The position numbers and the translations under genes are program-made. Below the pieces are notes generated by a model that saw only the letters and a program-made list of their open reading frames with translations, did no database searches and was not told where the DNA came from. 64,000 nt of DNA from NCBI RefSeq assembly GCF_001577365.1, contig NZ_CP014513.1, forward strand, positions 3,658,001 through 3,722,000. Reading direction: 5' to 3'. Shown in pieces: positions 17,576 to 26,265 of this stretch. Source of the stretch: Frondihabitans sp. PAMC 28766. Lineage in GTDB: Bacteria > Actinomycetota > Actinomycetes > Actinomycetales > Microbacteriaceae. Position 1 is the first letter of the stretch, and each line of letters opens with the position of its first letter.

Positions 17576-17992
17576 TCACGCCGAGGCCGGCTGAATCAGT
17601 TCGATGAGGTTGCCCTCGGGATCGTGCACGTAGGCGAAGCGGGCCCCTGACCGCACGGCGTCGGCCGGCTCCGACACCGCCGCGGCACCTGCTGCCACCA
17701 GAGTCGCGAACGCCGCGTCAAGGTCGTCGACGCTCAGCGCCCAGTGGAAGAAACCCTGAATCGACGCGCCCGTGAACGGGTCGGGGAACGACTGTGGCGT
17801 CGATCCCTGTCGCTCGATCAGCTCGAGCTTGAACCCCTCTGGAGATCGCAGGATCACAGAACGCACCCCGACATCGGGCATCGCGAACTCTTCTTCGATC
17901 TCGGTCAGGCCGAGGCCCTCGGCATAGAAGGTCGAGAGGCGATCGAGGTCGGCGACCGAAAGGCCGACGTGGTCAGAGTAAAAGTGGGGCAT
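17576..17992 (-). CDS. VOC family (glyoxalase/bleomycin-resistance) protein
   Basis: 138 residues with two beta-alpha-beta-beta-beta modules. The start (HFYSDHVGLSVADLDRLSTFY) carries the first metal His; later residues include HWALSVDDLDAAFATL and the final FAYVHDPEGNLIELIQ with the metal Glu. The set suits a metal-dependent lyase, isomerase or dioxygenase-like protein; the substrate is unknown. GGAGG lies before the ATG. It is the first gene of a VOC-TetR operon with two operators in the leader, the arrangement typical of an inducible detoxification gene. Confidence 0.85.
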   Translation of the reverse strand: MPHFYSDHVGLSVADLDRLSTFYAEGLGLTEIEEEFAMPDVGVRSVILRSPEGFKLELIERQGSTPQSFPDPFTGASIQGFFHWALSVDDLDAAFATLVAAGAAAVSEPADAVRSGARFAYVHDPEGNLIELIQPASA

Positions 17993-18004
17993 GGCGTCCT
18001 CCGG

Positions 18005-18036
18005 TAAGCAGCGTTTACTAGGTAAGCAATGCTTAC
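18005..18036. promoter_or_regulatory. Twin TetR operators upstream of the VOC gene
   Basis: Two near-identical 15-bp palindromes, GTAAGCAGCGTTTAC (18005-18019) and GTAAGCAATGCTTAC (18022-18036), have the half-site GTAAGCA and sit 12-44 bp before the VOC start. The second is perfectly symmetric. Their centres are 17 bp apart, a spacing used for cooperative TetR dimer pairs. Confidence 0.75.
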
Positions 18037-18165
18037 CCTAGCCATCACCGAGCCGTCAGGCCAAGTGACGAATGATGGACGCTTCGCCTCATGCGCGCCA
18101 CCGCGAACGGTGAAGGTTCGCCCTGCGGCCACTTCGTTTTTTGTGTCAACGCGTAGCCTCGGCAT

Positions 18166-19089
18166 GTGAGCGACGTCGCGTCCGTGGTTGGTGAGGAGCT
18201 ACGTCGTGTTCGCGCAACTTTGGCTGGCGTGGTCGTTGAAGTGTCGCTCGGAGATGAGCATGAAACGGCCTCGTCCGGTCGATGGGTGAATGGGTCGGTC
18301 CCATCATCCGAAAGTCTTTTTTACGCCGCCTCGTTGACGAAGCAAGTGATGGGAGTCTTGGCCGGAATCGCCGTGGATGCGGGCGAGCTGCGCTCCGACG
18401 ACTCCCTGCGCAGCTGGTTACCGGCTCTTCCTCGCTGGACCGAGAGCGCGACGATCGCACAGCTTCTTCATCACACATCCGGGTTACCACGTGAACTTTC
18501 GAGTCGGACCGAGGCACGTTCCGCCACATCCGTCATGGCCGCGATCAAAGCACTGAAGGAGCCCACCAGCCCGCCGGGCACCCGGTTCGAGTACAGCAAC
18601 GACGGCTACTTCCTCCTGGCTGCCATTCTTGAACGCGCGGCCGGGATCCCCATCGGTCAGCTCGGAACCGAGCGGGTGTTCATCCCCCTCGGGATGAATT
18701 CCAGCCACTTGTCTAGGCACGCGCATTTGTCTCCTGCGGGCGAGCCCGCACCACCCTCCACCATTGGGGACGGCGGTTGGTGGACTACGGTCGCTGACGT
18801 GGGCCGCCTTCTCAGGCACCTCAACCAGGATCCGAGCGGCACACGGCTGATGCACACAGGTCATCTCCTCGGAGGCGAGACCGTCGAGTATGGATGGGGC
18901 GTGCGCGTTCTACGCATCGGCGGACTACTAGCCGCATCGCACGGCGGCAGCTGGCAACGCTGGCAATCCAAGACCCTCCGGATTCCCGAACGGGAGTGCG
19001 CAGTTGTGGTCGCTGCCCGAACAGACGACACGCTAGCGGTCAGCGACCTCGGAACGAAGATCGCTGCAACCGTCTCCAAGCTCCGCTAG
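18166..19089 (+). CDS. Serine hydrolase of the beta-lactamase (class C) family
   Basis: 307 residues. The nucleophile motif SLTK (~56-59) is the family's SxxK, YSNDGY (~144-149) the Tyr motif (YxN), and HGGSW (~268-272) replaces the KTG-like third motif. There is no signal peptide, so it acts in the cytoplasm, unlike secreted AmpC enzymes; an esterase or peptidase role is more likely than antibiotic resistance. It starts with GTG at 18166. Its GC and codon use look somewhat lower than the neighbouring operons. Confidence 0.85.
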   Translation: MSDVASVVGEELRRVRATLAGVVVEVSLGDEHETASSGRWVNGSVPSSESLFYAASLTKQVMGVLAGIAVDAGELRSDDSLRSWLPALPRWTESATIAQLLHHTSGLPRELSSRTEARSATSVMAAIKALKEPTSPPGTRFEYSNDGYFLLAAILERAAGIPIGQLGTERVFIPLGMNSSHLSRHAHLSPAGEPAPPSTIGDGGWWTTVADVGRLLRHLNQDPSGTRLMHTGHLLGGETVEYGWGVRVLRIGGLLAASHGGSWQRWQSKTLRIPERECAVVVAARTDDTLAVSDLGTKIAATVSKLR

Positions 19090-19153
19090 CCGATTCATCA
19101 ACGAACCGTCGCGTGGCGGATTGGTCTTTTGGAACGGACAGCGACATCGCTAT

Positions 19154-19876
19154 TCAGCGCTCAGTGAGGCGTGCCCGCAGTCGGGATCGCAATTCCGAGC
19201 CAGCACCGATGGTCGCGAACGCGGCGTCCACGTCGGCAGCCACGTCTTCGACGATCGGGGCGGTCTCAGCGATCCAACTGTCTACCTCTTCGGTCCCCCA
19301 GGCGGCTTGCCGATCGTTTGGGGCGTGAGCTTTCGCGCCTGCCATCGCTCGGACCGATTCCGCATAGTCGGCTGCGACCAACGTGGGCTCGACCCCGGCG
19401 TTGCTGAGGAGGAGGGCGCTAATCATGCCGGTGCGGTCCCGGCCAGCACTGCAGTGCACAAGTACTCCGTGCGGGGCATCCGCGATTGCGTGCAATGTCG
19501 CGAGGACGAGGTGCGGCAGGATTCGCCAGTTGTGGTGCCAGTACTCGGGCGAGTCCAGGATCGGGAAACATACCTCTCGGAATTCGGGATCGTCCTGGTC
19601 TTCGGTGGGGGCGTTCACCACCGGCACAGTTGCGAGCGTTTCGGGCGAGACAGCAGGGTCGCCGTCACGGACGCCGATCTCGTACTCACATCTCAAGTCG
19701 ACGACGGCGGCGAGGCCCCAGCCGCGAGCGTCCCGCCATCCGTCCTCGGTCAGCAGCTCGCGTCGCGGCCCGCGAGCCACCCTGCCGAAAATCGTTGCAC
19801 CCGTCGCGGAGAAGGAAGTCGAAAGGCCTCCGAGGTCGCGGGCGTTCAGGTAGCCGTCCCAGTCGAGAGTTCGCAC
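19154..19876 (-). CDS. Tyrosine/serine phosphatase (DSP-like, PF13350)
   Basis: 240 residues. The P-loop HCSAGRDRTG (~140-149) with catalytic Cys, Arg and following Thr is intact, and the N-terminal NARDLGG motif (~11-17) is the hallmark of this bacterial phosphatase family. It is cytoplasmic. It may dephosphorylate protein or phosphoinositide-like substrates. It stands alone, convergent with the serine hydrolase. Confidence 0.87.
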   Translation of the reverse strand: MRTLDWDGYLNARDLGGLSTSFSATGATIFGRVARGPRRELLTEDGWRDARGWGLAAVVDLRCEYEIGVRDGDPAVSPETLATVPVVNAPTEDQDDPEFREVCFPILDSPEYWHHNWRILPHLVLATLHAIADAPHGVLVHCSAGRDRTGMISALLLSNAGVEPTLVAADYAESVRAMAGAKAHAPNDRQAAWGTEEVDSWIAETAPIVEDVAADVDAAFATIGAGSELRSRLRARLTER

Positions 19877-19938
19877 GCAGACAACCTAGATCATGGTGCT
19901 GCCTCTATCAGGGGCTGCCGGTCGCCCGCTGAGTGTTC

Positions 19939-20166
19939 CTACAGCATGGGCTGTTCGCCGTCGATCATTGCGAAGACCAGCGTGTCGGTCCACTCGCTTT
20001 TGCTCCAGAAGTCGCTTCGGAAGTGCGCTTCTCGCCGCATGCCCACCCGCGTCGCGAGTCGCGCAGACCCCGTATTACGGGCATCCATCTGCGCGACGAC
20101 GCGGTGAGCGTCGTGGCGCTCGAAAGCGAGCCGCAGCGCGGCCGTGACCGCCTCGCTCGCGAACCC
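19939..20166 (-). pseudogene. C-terminal remnant of a GNAT (RimJ/RimL-type) acetyltransferase
   Basis: The last 75 codons of this frame read as the end of a RimL-like GNAT: GFASEAVTAALRLAFE (acetyl-CoA loop region), HRVVAQMDARNTGSARLATR and WSKSEWTDTLVFAM. Homologues are ~170-190 residues, so the N-terminal half is missing. Upstream lie only non-matching codons and then the stop of the MFS gene. It has no start or SD of its own and is read as a fragment left by a deletion. Confidence 0.65.
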
Positions 20167-20970
20167 ATTCGCAGTTGACGATGGCTCCACGCTCGCGTCG
20201 GAGCTTGAGCCGATTCGTCCAGCTAAGTGCTTGACCCACCCATCGAACCGCTTGCGCAAGTTGGTGATCTCAGGGCGGGATTGACTCTTAGGGATGCCGC
20301 AACGACGAGCCCGATGATGACGATCCCCGCGAAGACGGCTGGTAGGGGTGCTCTTGTCAGGATGATGCCGACGAGCCCGGGCCCGATGGCGACGCCGGCT
20401 TGTCCGAGCCCGCCGATGAGGCCGAACGCGTGGCCTTGCTCGGATTCTGGAATGCGCTCGTACTCCGTGCTGATGAGTCGTGAGGAGTAGACCCCGCTCG
20501 CGACGCCCCCCAGGAACAGCGCCGCTATCAGCACGGGAACGGAGGCTGTGAGCGCGAGCGCCGCGAAAACCGGCACAACAGCCAAAGCAATGGCCGCAGG
20601 GAAGAGGACAGCCCGAGGGACGCGACGTGCCACGCGACGGGAGATGGTGCTTCCTCCGATCCCGCCGATGCTCTCTGCTCCCAAGAGCACCCCTAACAGC
20701 AACGAGTTGTGCAAGACGGTCTGCCCGTAGATCGGTGCCATCACAGTCGACCACGCCGAGAAAACGATGGTGGAGACGATCCCCGCGCCGACGAGCGATC
20801 GAAGCACCTTGTCGCTGATGAGAATTCGCAGCGCACTCCGCAGGGACGACGCGTTCGTCGACGGCGTCGCGGCGACGACAGGGAGGGCGACCTGAATGAC
20901 GAGTGCGGAGAGGAGGAACGTTGCCGCGTCGACGACGAGCACGGCCGGTGCGCCCAAGACCGCGATGGCG

Positions 20971-20996
20971 GCGCCAGCTGCCGGCGCCAGCTGCCG
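20971..20996. repeat. 13-bp perfect tandem duplication inside the MFS gene
   Basis: GCGCCAGCTGCCG occurs twice without a gap (20971-20983, 20984-20996), followed by GCGCC. The extra 13 bases shift the exporter frame by one. The unit itself contains the palindrome CAGCTG and GGCGCC at the junction, which suits slippage. Confidence 0.9.
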
Positions 20997-21490
20997 GCGC
21001 CCCGATCGTGCCCGCGAGTTGCAGCGACGCCAAGTAGGGGCCGCTGACCGAATCCGTCGTCGTTCCTGCACGGCTGGTCGCCTCACGCAGCAGAAGGAAG
21101 CTCGCAGCGACCGCCGGTGTCCGCAGCAGGCCATTGATCGCGACAAGACCGAGGAGAAGACCGTAAGGCAACCTCGTGGTGGCGTCGATCGCCGGGATGG
21201 CTACAACAGCCAGGCCACTGATGACGTCGGACAGGACCCGGGTCCGGCGCGCTCCGAGCCGGGCGATCACCGCACCGGCGAAGAACGACGCCACCATCAC
21301 GGCGACGAATTCGCAGGTCGCAGCCAACCCCGTCGCCGCAGCGCTGCCCGTCGAGCGATACACGAACCAGGGCAGTGCTACGAGGCTCATCGACCCGCCG
21401 ATCGTGGAGACGACGTTTGCCACGATCAACATCGCCAACGGCGACCTGCTCTTGCTCCCTTGCGGCATCCCCATTCCCACCATCCCCGAA

Positions 21491-21505
21491 GTGTACGGTG
21501 TAAAC
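21491..21505. promoter_or_regulatory. Candidate TetR operator between MFS and TetR genes
   Basis: GTGTACGGTGTAAAC is an imperfect palindrome of the GTTTACAC-type half-sites common for TetR repressors of exporters. It overlaps the first possible MFS start codon, arguing that translation starts further in. Confidence 0.5.
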
Positions 21506-21568
21506 ATCGGGACGAGTCAAGACCCTGCAGAATGACAGCGCACCGATAGGCAACGAAGAGAGACAGGA

Positions 21569-22141
21569 ATGGGACGCAGAGACGAGATCATCGAGGCCGC
21601 CCTGCAACTCAGCGAGGAAATCGGTGTCGACCGGGTCTCGATGAGAATGATCGGAGATCGCCTCGGAACGTCGGCGATGGCCCTCTACCGGCACCTCCCC
21701 AACCGGGACGGCCTTCTGGATGCCCTCGTCGGCCGCGTGCTCTCCGAGGTTCACCTCCCCGATCGCAGCCTCGACTGGGCGACACGACTCCACTCCATCG
21801 CGCACGCTCTGCTGGATGTCGCGATCGCGCGTCCCGGCGTCTTTCGACTCGTTCTCGAACGCTCGTATGTGGCCCCGGAGGCGATCGGGGTCATGGACGA
21901 GATGTATGCGGTTCTCCGCGATGCCGGAGTGGATGAGTCCATGATCCCGCGGGTCGAGCGGATGCTCAGCACAGCCCTGCTGGGGTTCGCCGTCACCGTG
22001 TCGAACGGCGGATTCTGGGACGGCCAGGGCGCGCAATCGGGTGCCATGAATCCATCCGAGACACGGTGGGCAGGTGAACTCGATCAGAACGTCGACGACA
22101 TGGTCCGAATGATCCGCGACCTCGGCTTGAAGCCCGAGTGA
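21569..22141 (+). CDS. TetR/AcrR family regulator
   Basis: 190 residues. The HTH (~5-50) includes VSMRMIGDRLGTSAMALYRHL and NRDGLLDALVG; the C-terminal domain is a TetR_C_11-like ligand pocket ending DDMVRMIRDLGL. It is divergent from the broken MFS exporter, with a palindrome between them, which implies exporter control. With the exporter disrupted it may now be an orphan. Confidence 0.88.
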   Translation: MGRRDEIIEAALQLSEEIGVDRVSMRMIGDRLGTSAMALYRHLPNRDGLLDALVGRVLSEVHLPDRSLDWATRLHSIAHALLDVAIARPGVFRLVLERSYVAPEAIGVMDEMYAVLRDAGVDESMIPRVERMLSTALLGFAVTVSNGGFWDGQGAQSGAMNPSETRWAGELDQNVDDMVRMIRDLGLKPE

Positions 22142-22533
22142 CATGTACTCCTGATGCTGAACCGTCTCCGCCGATTCCCGGCCGCTTGACGTTCTCGAAA
22201 CAACTGCCGATACGAGCCAAAATGGTTTGCCGTGTCAATGTCGAACGCCGACGACGGCATCATCCCCGGCCGAGGGCCTCCCCGCGAAGTGGACGAGGCA
22301 GCTCGAGCACGGCATTGGCTGTGCAGGCAATTTGAACGAGTGACCGGTCCGACTCGCCGGGCGGCGCCCACCAGCGCTTTCCAGGCCACTGAGCTGGAGC
22401 CTGCTCGGTCTCGTAGCGGGTTCGGCTTGCGCAACACGAATTGTTCATGGCGGCCGCCCACTGAGCAATGAGTCAGTAAGTGGGGGCGGGGCAGGACGCC
22501 GGGCTACGTGTGCTGTCCGTCTAGGGTGGGCCC
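22142..22533. other. Intergenic stretch with no recognisable gene
   Basis: About 390 bp between the TetR and methyltransferase genes. Short open frames exist on both strands, but none has a convincing SD, composition or family motif. No strong hairpin was seen. Confidence 0.5.
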
Positions 22534-23262
22534 ATGCCCGACGCCCAGTTCTCAGATCCTCGGCTCGCGCTCCTGTACGACCCTTTCGACGGTTCCCGAG
22601 CCGACCTCGACCATTACCTCGACATCGCGAACGAACTGGGCGCGAAATCGGTCCTTGACCTCGGCTGCGGCACAGGGGCGTTTGCACTCCTGCTTGCATC
22701 GCACGGCATCGAGGTAACGGGCGTCGACCCCGCACAGGCGTCCCTTGACGTTGCACAGTCCAAGCCGGGAGCGGAGAAGGTGACCTGGCTTCTCGGGGAT
22801 GCCGAAAGCCTTCTCCCGCTGCAGGTCGACCTCGCCGTCATGACGGGCAACGTGGCTCAAGTCTTCCTCACGGATGACGCCTGGAGCGGCACGCTGAGAG
22901 GTCTTCGTGCGGCAATCGCGCCCGGCGGACACCTTGTTTTCGAGTCACGTGACCCGGAGTACCGGGCTTGGGAATGCTGGGCAGCAGATCCCAACGAACA
23001 GACTCTGGACCTCGAGGGGGTAGGGCGGGTGAGGCACCGTATGGAAGTCACGAACGTCGACCTCCCTTACGTTTCCTTTCGCCACAGCTACGCATTCGAT
23101 GACGGTTATGAAATCCCATCCGACTCCACGCTTCGGTTTCGTACCGCAGCTGAGATCAAGGACAGCCTCGAGAAGGCAGGCTTCACGCTGCTTGACATCC
23201 GAGATGCACCCGACCGGCCGAAGGCCGAATTTGTCTACGTGTCGGTCAGAAACGGCGTCTGA
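22534..23262 (+). CDS. Class I SAM-dependent methyltransferase
   Basis: 242 residues. Motif I is VLDLGCGTGAFALLLA (~41-56) with the acidic VTGVDPAQASLDVA strand next (~62-75), a motif near WLLGDAESL (~88-96) and VFESRDPEYRAW (~140). Methyltransf_25/11 fold. It is cytoplasmic; the acceptor is unknown, and no pathway partner lies nearby. Confidence 0.87.
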   Translation: MPDAQFSDPRLALLYDPFDGSRADLDHYLDIANELGAKSVLDLGCGTGAFALLLASHGIEVTGVDPAQASLDVAQSKPGAEKVTWLLGDAESLLPLQVDLAVMTGNVAQVFLTDDAWSGTLRGLRAAIAPGGHLVFESRDPEYRAWECWAADPNEQTLDLEGVGRVRHRMEVTNVDLPYVSFRHSYAFDDGYEIPSDSTLRFRTAAEIKDSLEKAGFTLLDIRDAPDRPKAEFVYVSVRNGV

Positions 23263-23449
23263 GAATCGAAGTCTCCCCAGGTTCACCGAGGGACGACAAA
23301 TCGAGCCAAACCGTAGGCCATCCCGCGATGGGCAAGGATGTCGTAAGGGGTTCCCTTCAGCGACGGGATGCAGTGCGAACCTCAGAGAGTGCGAGCAAGC
23401 GCGCTCCCCCTTCCGGGGCTCTTCTGCTGAGCCGAGCGGGCGTGGCAAT

Positions 23450-23827
23450 ATGAGAGCGTGGGGGGGTCGGACAATCACCAAGGCGAACTTTGTTCTGCAG
23501 TTGACGCAAGCGGTTCCGGAGGTCGAGTCGACCGTGTCCGAGCACTTGGCCGACTACGACGAGCTCCTCGTCCACCTGCTGATGGCAGATCTCCTGAGAT
23601 ATGCCACGGCCGCTTTTGCAGATGGCCGGAGGGACGTCACCGACCGCCTGCTTCGCTTCGTCGATGACAGTCCCGCCCAGGGGGACTCTCACATCGAGAA
23701 CGCGGTGTCCGTGTCATTCGTGGAGAATTTCGGTGCCGGGAAGGGCGAGACGCCTGCGTTCCTGGCGACGTGGCCGGATGGACTCCGGGCCGACCTGAAA
23801 AGCCAGCAGGATTGGCGCGCCACGTGA
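23450..23827 (+). CDS. DUF7674-like protein
   Basis: 125 residues from the ATG at 23450. All-helical, with an N-terminal FVLQLTQAVPEVESTVSEHL, a central HLLMADLLRYA and a C-terminal VSVSFVENF...WPDGLRADL pattern seen in a small family of proteins often found near toxin-immunity or polymorphic loci. No catalytic residues or membrane segments are evident. It precedes the DUF3592-type membrane gene by a few bases. Confidence 0.6.
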   Translation: MRAWGGRTITKANFVLQLTQAVPEVESTVSEHLADYDELLVHLLMADLLRYATAAFADGRRDVTDRLLRFVDDSPAQGDSHIENAVSVSFVENFGAGKGETPAFLATWPDGLRADLKSQQDWRAT

Positions 23828-23831
23828 CCGA

Positions 23832-24455
23832 TTGCAGATCGAGGCCTCCGAGAATCGACCCGAGAATGAACGCCGCGTGAGGCCGCCCTCGAAGTCTCGG
23901 CCTTCGCGTTCACGACCCAGAGGGAACCTGCTCGCCTTCGCCGTCCTCGCTTCCACCCTCGCGGCGTCGGGTGGTGTCCTCACGATGTTCGTCGGGTTCG
24001 GAAACCTGCCCAACGACACCGGCCGGGCGAACCTCACGAGCTCGTTGGCCGCCACGGGCCACGTGGAGAAGGGGACCACTACCTCGGTGAAGGATCACAC
24101 TTCCACTGGCCGGTGGGGCACGATCTACCACCAGTATTGGCCGATCGTCCGCATCGACGTCGACGGCGAAACCCGGGTCGTCTCCCTCCGCACGTTCTGG
24201 TCGGACAGGCTGGAAGAGTTCGTCCCGGGGCAACCAATCGATGTTCTTTACGACCCCTCTCGCCCCACAGTGGCGGCCCTCGGCAGCCCCGCCGCACAAG
24301 CGCTCGTGGCCCACGACGTCCGTATCGACCTCACCGCAGGAATTATCGGGGCCGTCCTCTTCCTGACCGGCTTGCCGACGTGGGCCTGGGTCTTCCGCCG
24401 CAACGCGAAGGCGAAAAGAATCCACGACGCCGACGCGGCGGCAAGAGGGTACTGA
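23832..24455 (+). CDS. DUF3592-like membrane protein
   Basis: Up to 207 residues. A basic N-terminus is followed by a helix (LLAFAVLASTLAASGGVLTM, ~33-52), an extracytoplasmic beta-rich domain with the DUF3592 signature (FVPGQPIDVLYDPSRP) and a second helix (~165-190) ending in a basic tail. The start is unsure: TTG at 23832 lacks an SD, and GTG at 23877 would still keep both helices. Its stop overlaps the ATG of a small broken membrane gene. Confidence 0.7.
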   Translation: MQIEASENRPENERRVRPPSKSRPSRSRPRGNLLAFAVLASTLAASGGVLTMFVGFGNLPNDTGRANLTSSLAATGHVEKGTTTSVKDHTSTGRWGTIYHQYWPIVRIDVDGETRVVSLRTFWSDRLEEFVPGQPIDVLYDPSRPTVAALGSPAAQALVAHDVRIDLTAGIIGAVLFLTGLPTWAWVFRRNAKAKRIHDADAAARGY

Positions 24456-24679
24456 TGACGGAGCCCGCTGGTCGACCCGATAGTAGGTCGTGGGTACCAC
24501 CGCGGGGGTCTTCATGATGCGGCGGGGATCTCAGGGGCAGCATCAGCACACCACCAACAGGGCCTGAGCCGGCTCGTCGGCGCGTTCGGAGAACCACGTG
24601 GGCGATCGTCGTCGTGGCGGTCGTAGCCGTTGCCGTTCTCGCGGTCCCGGTCGTCGGGCTCGTCGGTCGTCGGGTATAG
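24455..24679 (+). pseudogene. Small membrane protein gene interrupted by an in-frame TGA
   Basis: An ATG overlapping the previous stop (TGATG) opens 20 codons (MTEPAGRPDSRSWVPPRGSS) to a TGA at 24515-24517. The same frame continues for 53 more codons into a strong membrane helix (TWAIVVVAVVAVAVLAVPVV) and basic end before TAG at 24677. No start codon lies between the TGA and the helix. Coding-like sequence continues in a different frame to about 24864 (AAQISDIYDATLQGFSVDAI), so the original protein may have been longer and has both a nonsense and a frameshift change. Confidence 0.5.
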
Positions 24680-24948
24680 CCGCGCAGATCAGCGACATCT
24701 ACGATGCGACGCTCCAGGGTTTCTCCGTCGACGCAATCGATCAGATGGATTTCTCCGTCACGCCGAGAGCCGTCGCCGTGGCCGATGCCGCCGCCCTCTC
24801 TGCGTACAGGCTCTCCCCCACTCACCTGCGGGCACCCGATTCGATGGCGTCGAAGTGCCGGTGACGGATCGTCACCATCGACAATCCCTCACCGACCTGC
24901 GTTCCAACTCTCCCGCAAGGGCAGCTCGATGCCGGACTCGCGGCTGAA

Positions 24949-25419
24949 TCAGAGAAGTTCGATGGACCGGAGCCGCTGTGCCCTGTTGCCCGTCAGCGAC
25001 GCAAGCGTCAACCATTTAATCGCGAGCATGTCTTTGTCGTCGATGTCGACTGCCGAGCCGAGGGTGGCGTGAGGGCGGTAGCCGCTCGCCCAGTGGGAGG
25101 GCTCGCAGGCGTCAAAACCCGGAAGCCGCGTGACCTCGCCACTCAGCAACTCGTGCATTTCATGGAACATGGAATGCTCGGCCAACAGCACCGGAATCGT
25201 GAGATCGGACCCGAACTGAGCACGCGGCCCGAGACGCATGGTGAACGCCTCGGTGTGCTTCGCGAGAGACGCAACGTAGTCGGCAACGACATCCTCGAGT
25301 GCGCCCTCGACCCGAAAGTTGCCGAGGATGGTGACGTGCACCGGCCAGAGGTCGCGGGAGACCACTGCGGGCACCTCCTCTGGAGTCGCGTTGACCGTGA
25401 GGAGCCTGCCTTCATCCAT
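24949..25419 (-). CDS. 2H phosphoesterase / 2'-5' RNA ligase-like protein
   Basis: 156 residues from the ATG at 25419; the longer ORF start is rejected because the added segment is unlike the family. Two HxT motifs are seen: HVTILG (~29-34) and HATLGS (~121-126), the catalytic pair of the 2H superfamily (cyclic phosphodiesterases, LigT/ThpR). It is cytoplasmic. It is divergent from a truncated phosphotransferase. Confidence 0.8.
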   Translation of the reverse strand: MDEGRLLTVNATPEEVPAVVSRDLWPVHVTILGNFRVEGALEDVVADYVASLAKHTEAFTMRLGPRAQFGSDLTIPVLLAEHSMFHEMHELLSGEVTRLPGFDACEPSHWASGYRPHATLGSAVDIDDKDMLAIKWLTLASLTGNRAQRLRSIELL

Positions 25420-25484
25420 GACAGCGAGGCTAGCGTCTCGAGGCTTAGGAAAAACGGGTCGACTTCTCGGCCCGGCTCGCGACG

Positions 25485-26243
25485 GTGCGCGCGCAGGGCT
25501 TCCTCGCGGTGAATGGTTTCCCATGCCCCGGGCCGTTGTCAGAAACGTCGACATTCAGCGGACTCGTCATCACCACCGAGTCCCTCGTCACGGCGGGCAG
25601 ATCAGGAGACGCCCACGATCCGGCCATTCGCCTCTCTCTCGCCCGGGGGCTCGCTGATCACGTCCGGCTCTTGCGAGACCTACCGGGTCTGGCGAGCGCC
25701 GCCGGCCTGGGGCCCGCGTGGTGTCCCTATCAGGGAGGCCCATGGCCGACTCCACACGACCCCATCTTCGACTTCGGCTCGACACCCGATGGATACGGCT
25801 GGCTTGACGACTTCGCAGCGGATGCCGCGGCTCGACTGACAGCCCATGCCGGGCTGGAGACCGTGGTCGGCCACGCTGACTGGTACGCCGGCAACTCCCG
25901 CTTCGATGGTGACCGCCTGGTCGGGACCTTCGACTGGGATCTCGTCGCGGCACCGGAGGCACATATCGCCGGATTCGCTGCTGCCACGTTCACCGACGGG
26001 GGTTCTGGGGCTCAGGATCTGCCCGAGCCTGTCGAGGTCGCGGCGTTCCTCCGCGACTACGAAACCGCACGAGGATCGCGTTTCGACGCTCGGGAGCAAG
26101 TCCAAGCCGCGGCCGCCGCATTCTGGGCCCTCGCCTACAACGCCCGCTGTCAACTGAGTTTTATCGAGGGCCCGGCCGCTGAAGAATCGACTCTCGGGTT
26201 GATCTCCGCTCATGGCGAGAAGTACCTCGGGTTGCGCTGGTAA
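25485..26243 (+). pseudogene. Aminoglycoside-phosphotransferase-like kinase, N-lobe truncated
   Basis: About 252 residues that match the second part of APH-fold kinases. The catalytic loop HADWYAGNSRF (~129-139) and the metal-binding FDWD (~149-152) are intact. Homologous-looking sequence continues upstream of the GTG (ARLATVRAQGFLAVNGFPCP) but hits a stop at 25446, so the first ~60-80 residues, with the ATP-binding lysine, are missing. A shortened product is likely inactive. A second APH-like gene lies just beyond, convergent. Confidence 0.65.
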
Positions 26244-26265
26244 GGGCTTCCCGCCCCGGGCGATG

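Larger units (their letters stand above)
20223..21507 (-). pseudogene. MFS exporter disrupted by a 13-bp tandem duplication
   Basis: A major-facilitator protein of ~420 residues encoded in two frames. The first ~170 codons (from ...MLIVANVVSTIGGSM) end at TIGAPAAGAGSW; the rest resumes in another frame at PAAGAAIAVLGAPAV and reaches the stop at 20223. The break coincides with two tandem copies of GCGCCAGCTGCCG (20971-20996); removing one copy restores a continuous frame with 12 helices. It resembles MFS drug/macrolide exporters. The divergent TetR gene (21569) is its expected repressor. Start is uncertain: ATG 21507 overlaps the operator, and internal ATGs at 21483 or 21468 are likely. Confidence 0.8.

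Noticed and set aside
24515..24517. Possible selenocysteine at the internal TGA
   Set aside because: The context is a short polar peptide with no redox motif, and no SECIS-like hairpin was noticed directly downstream.
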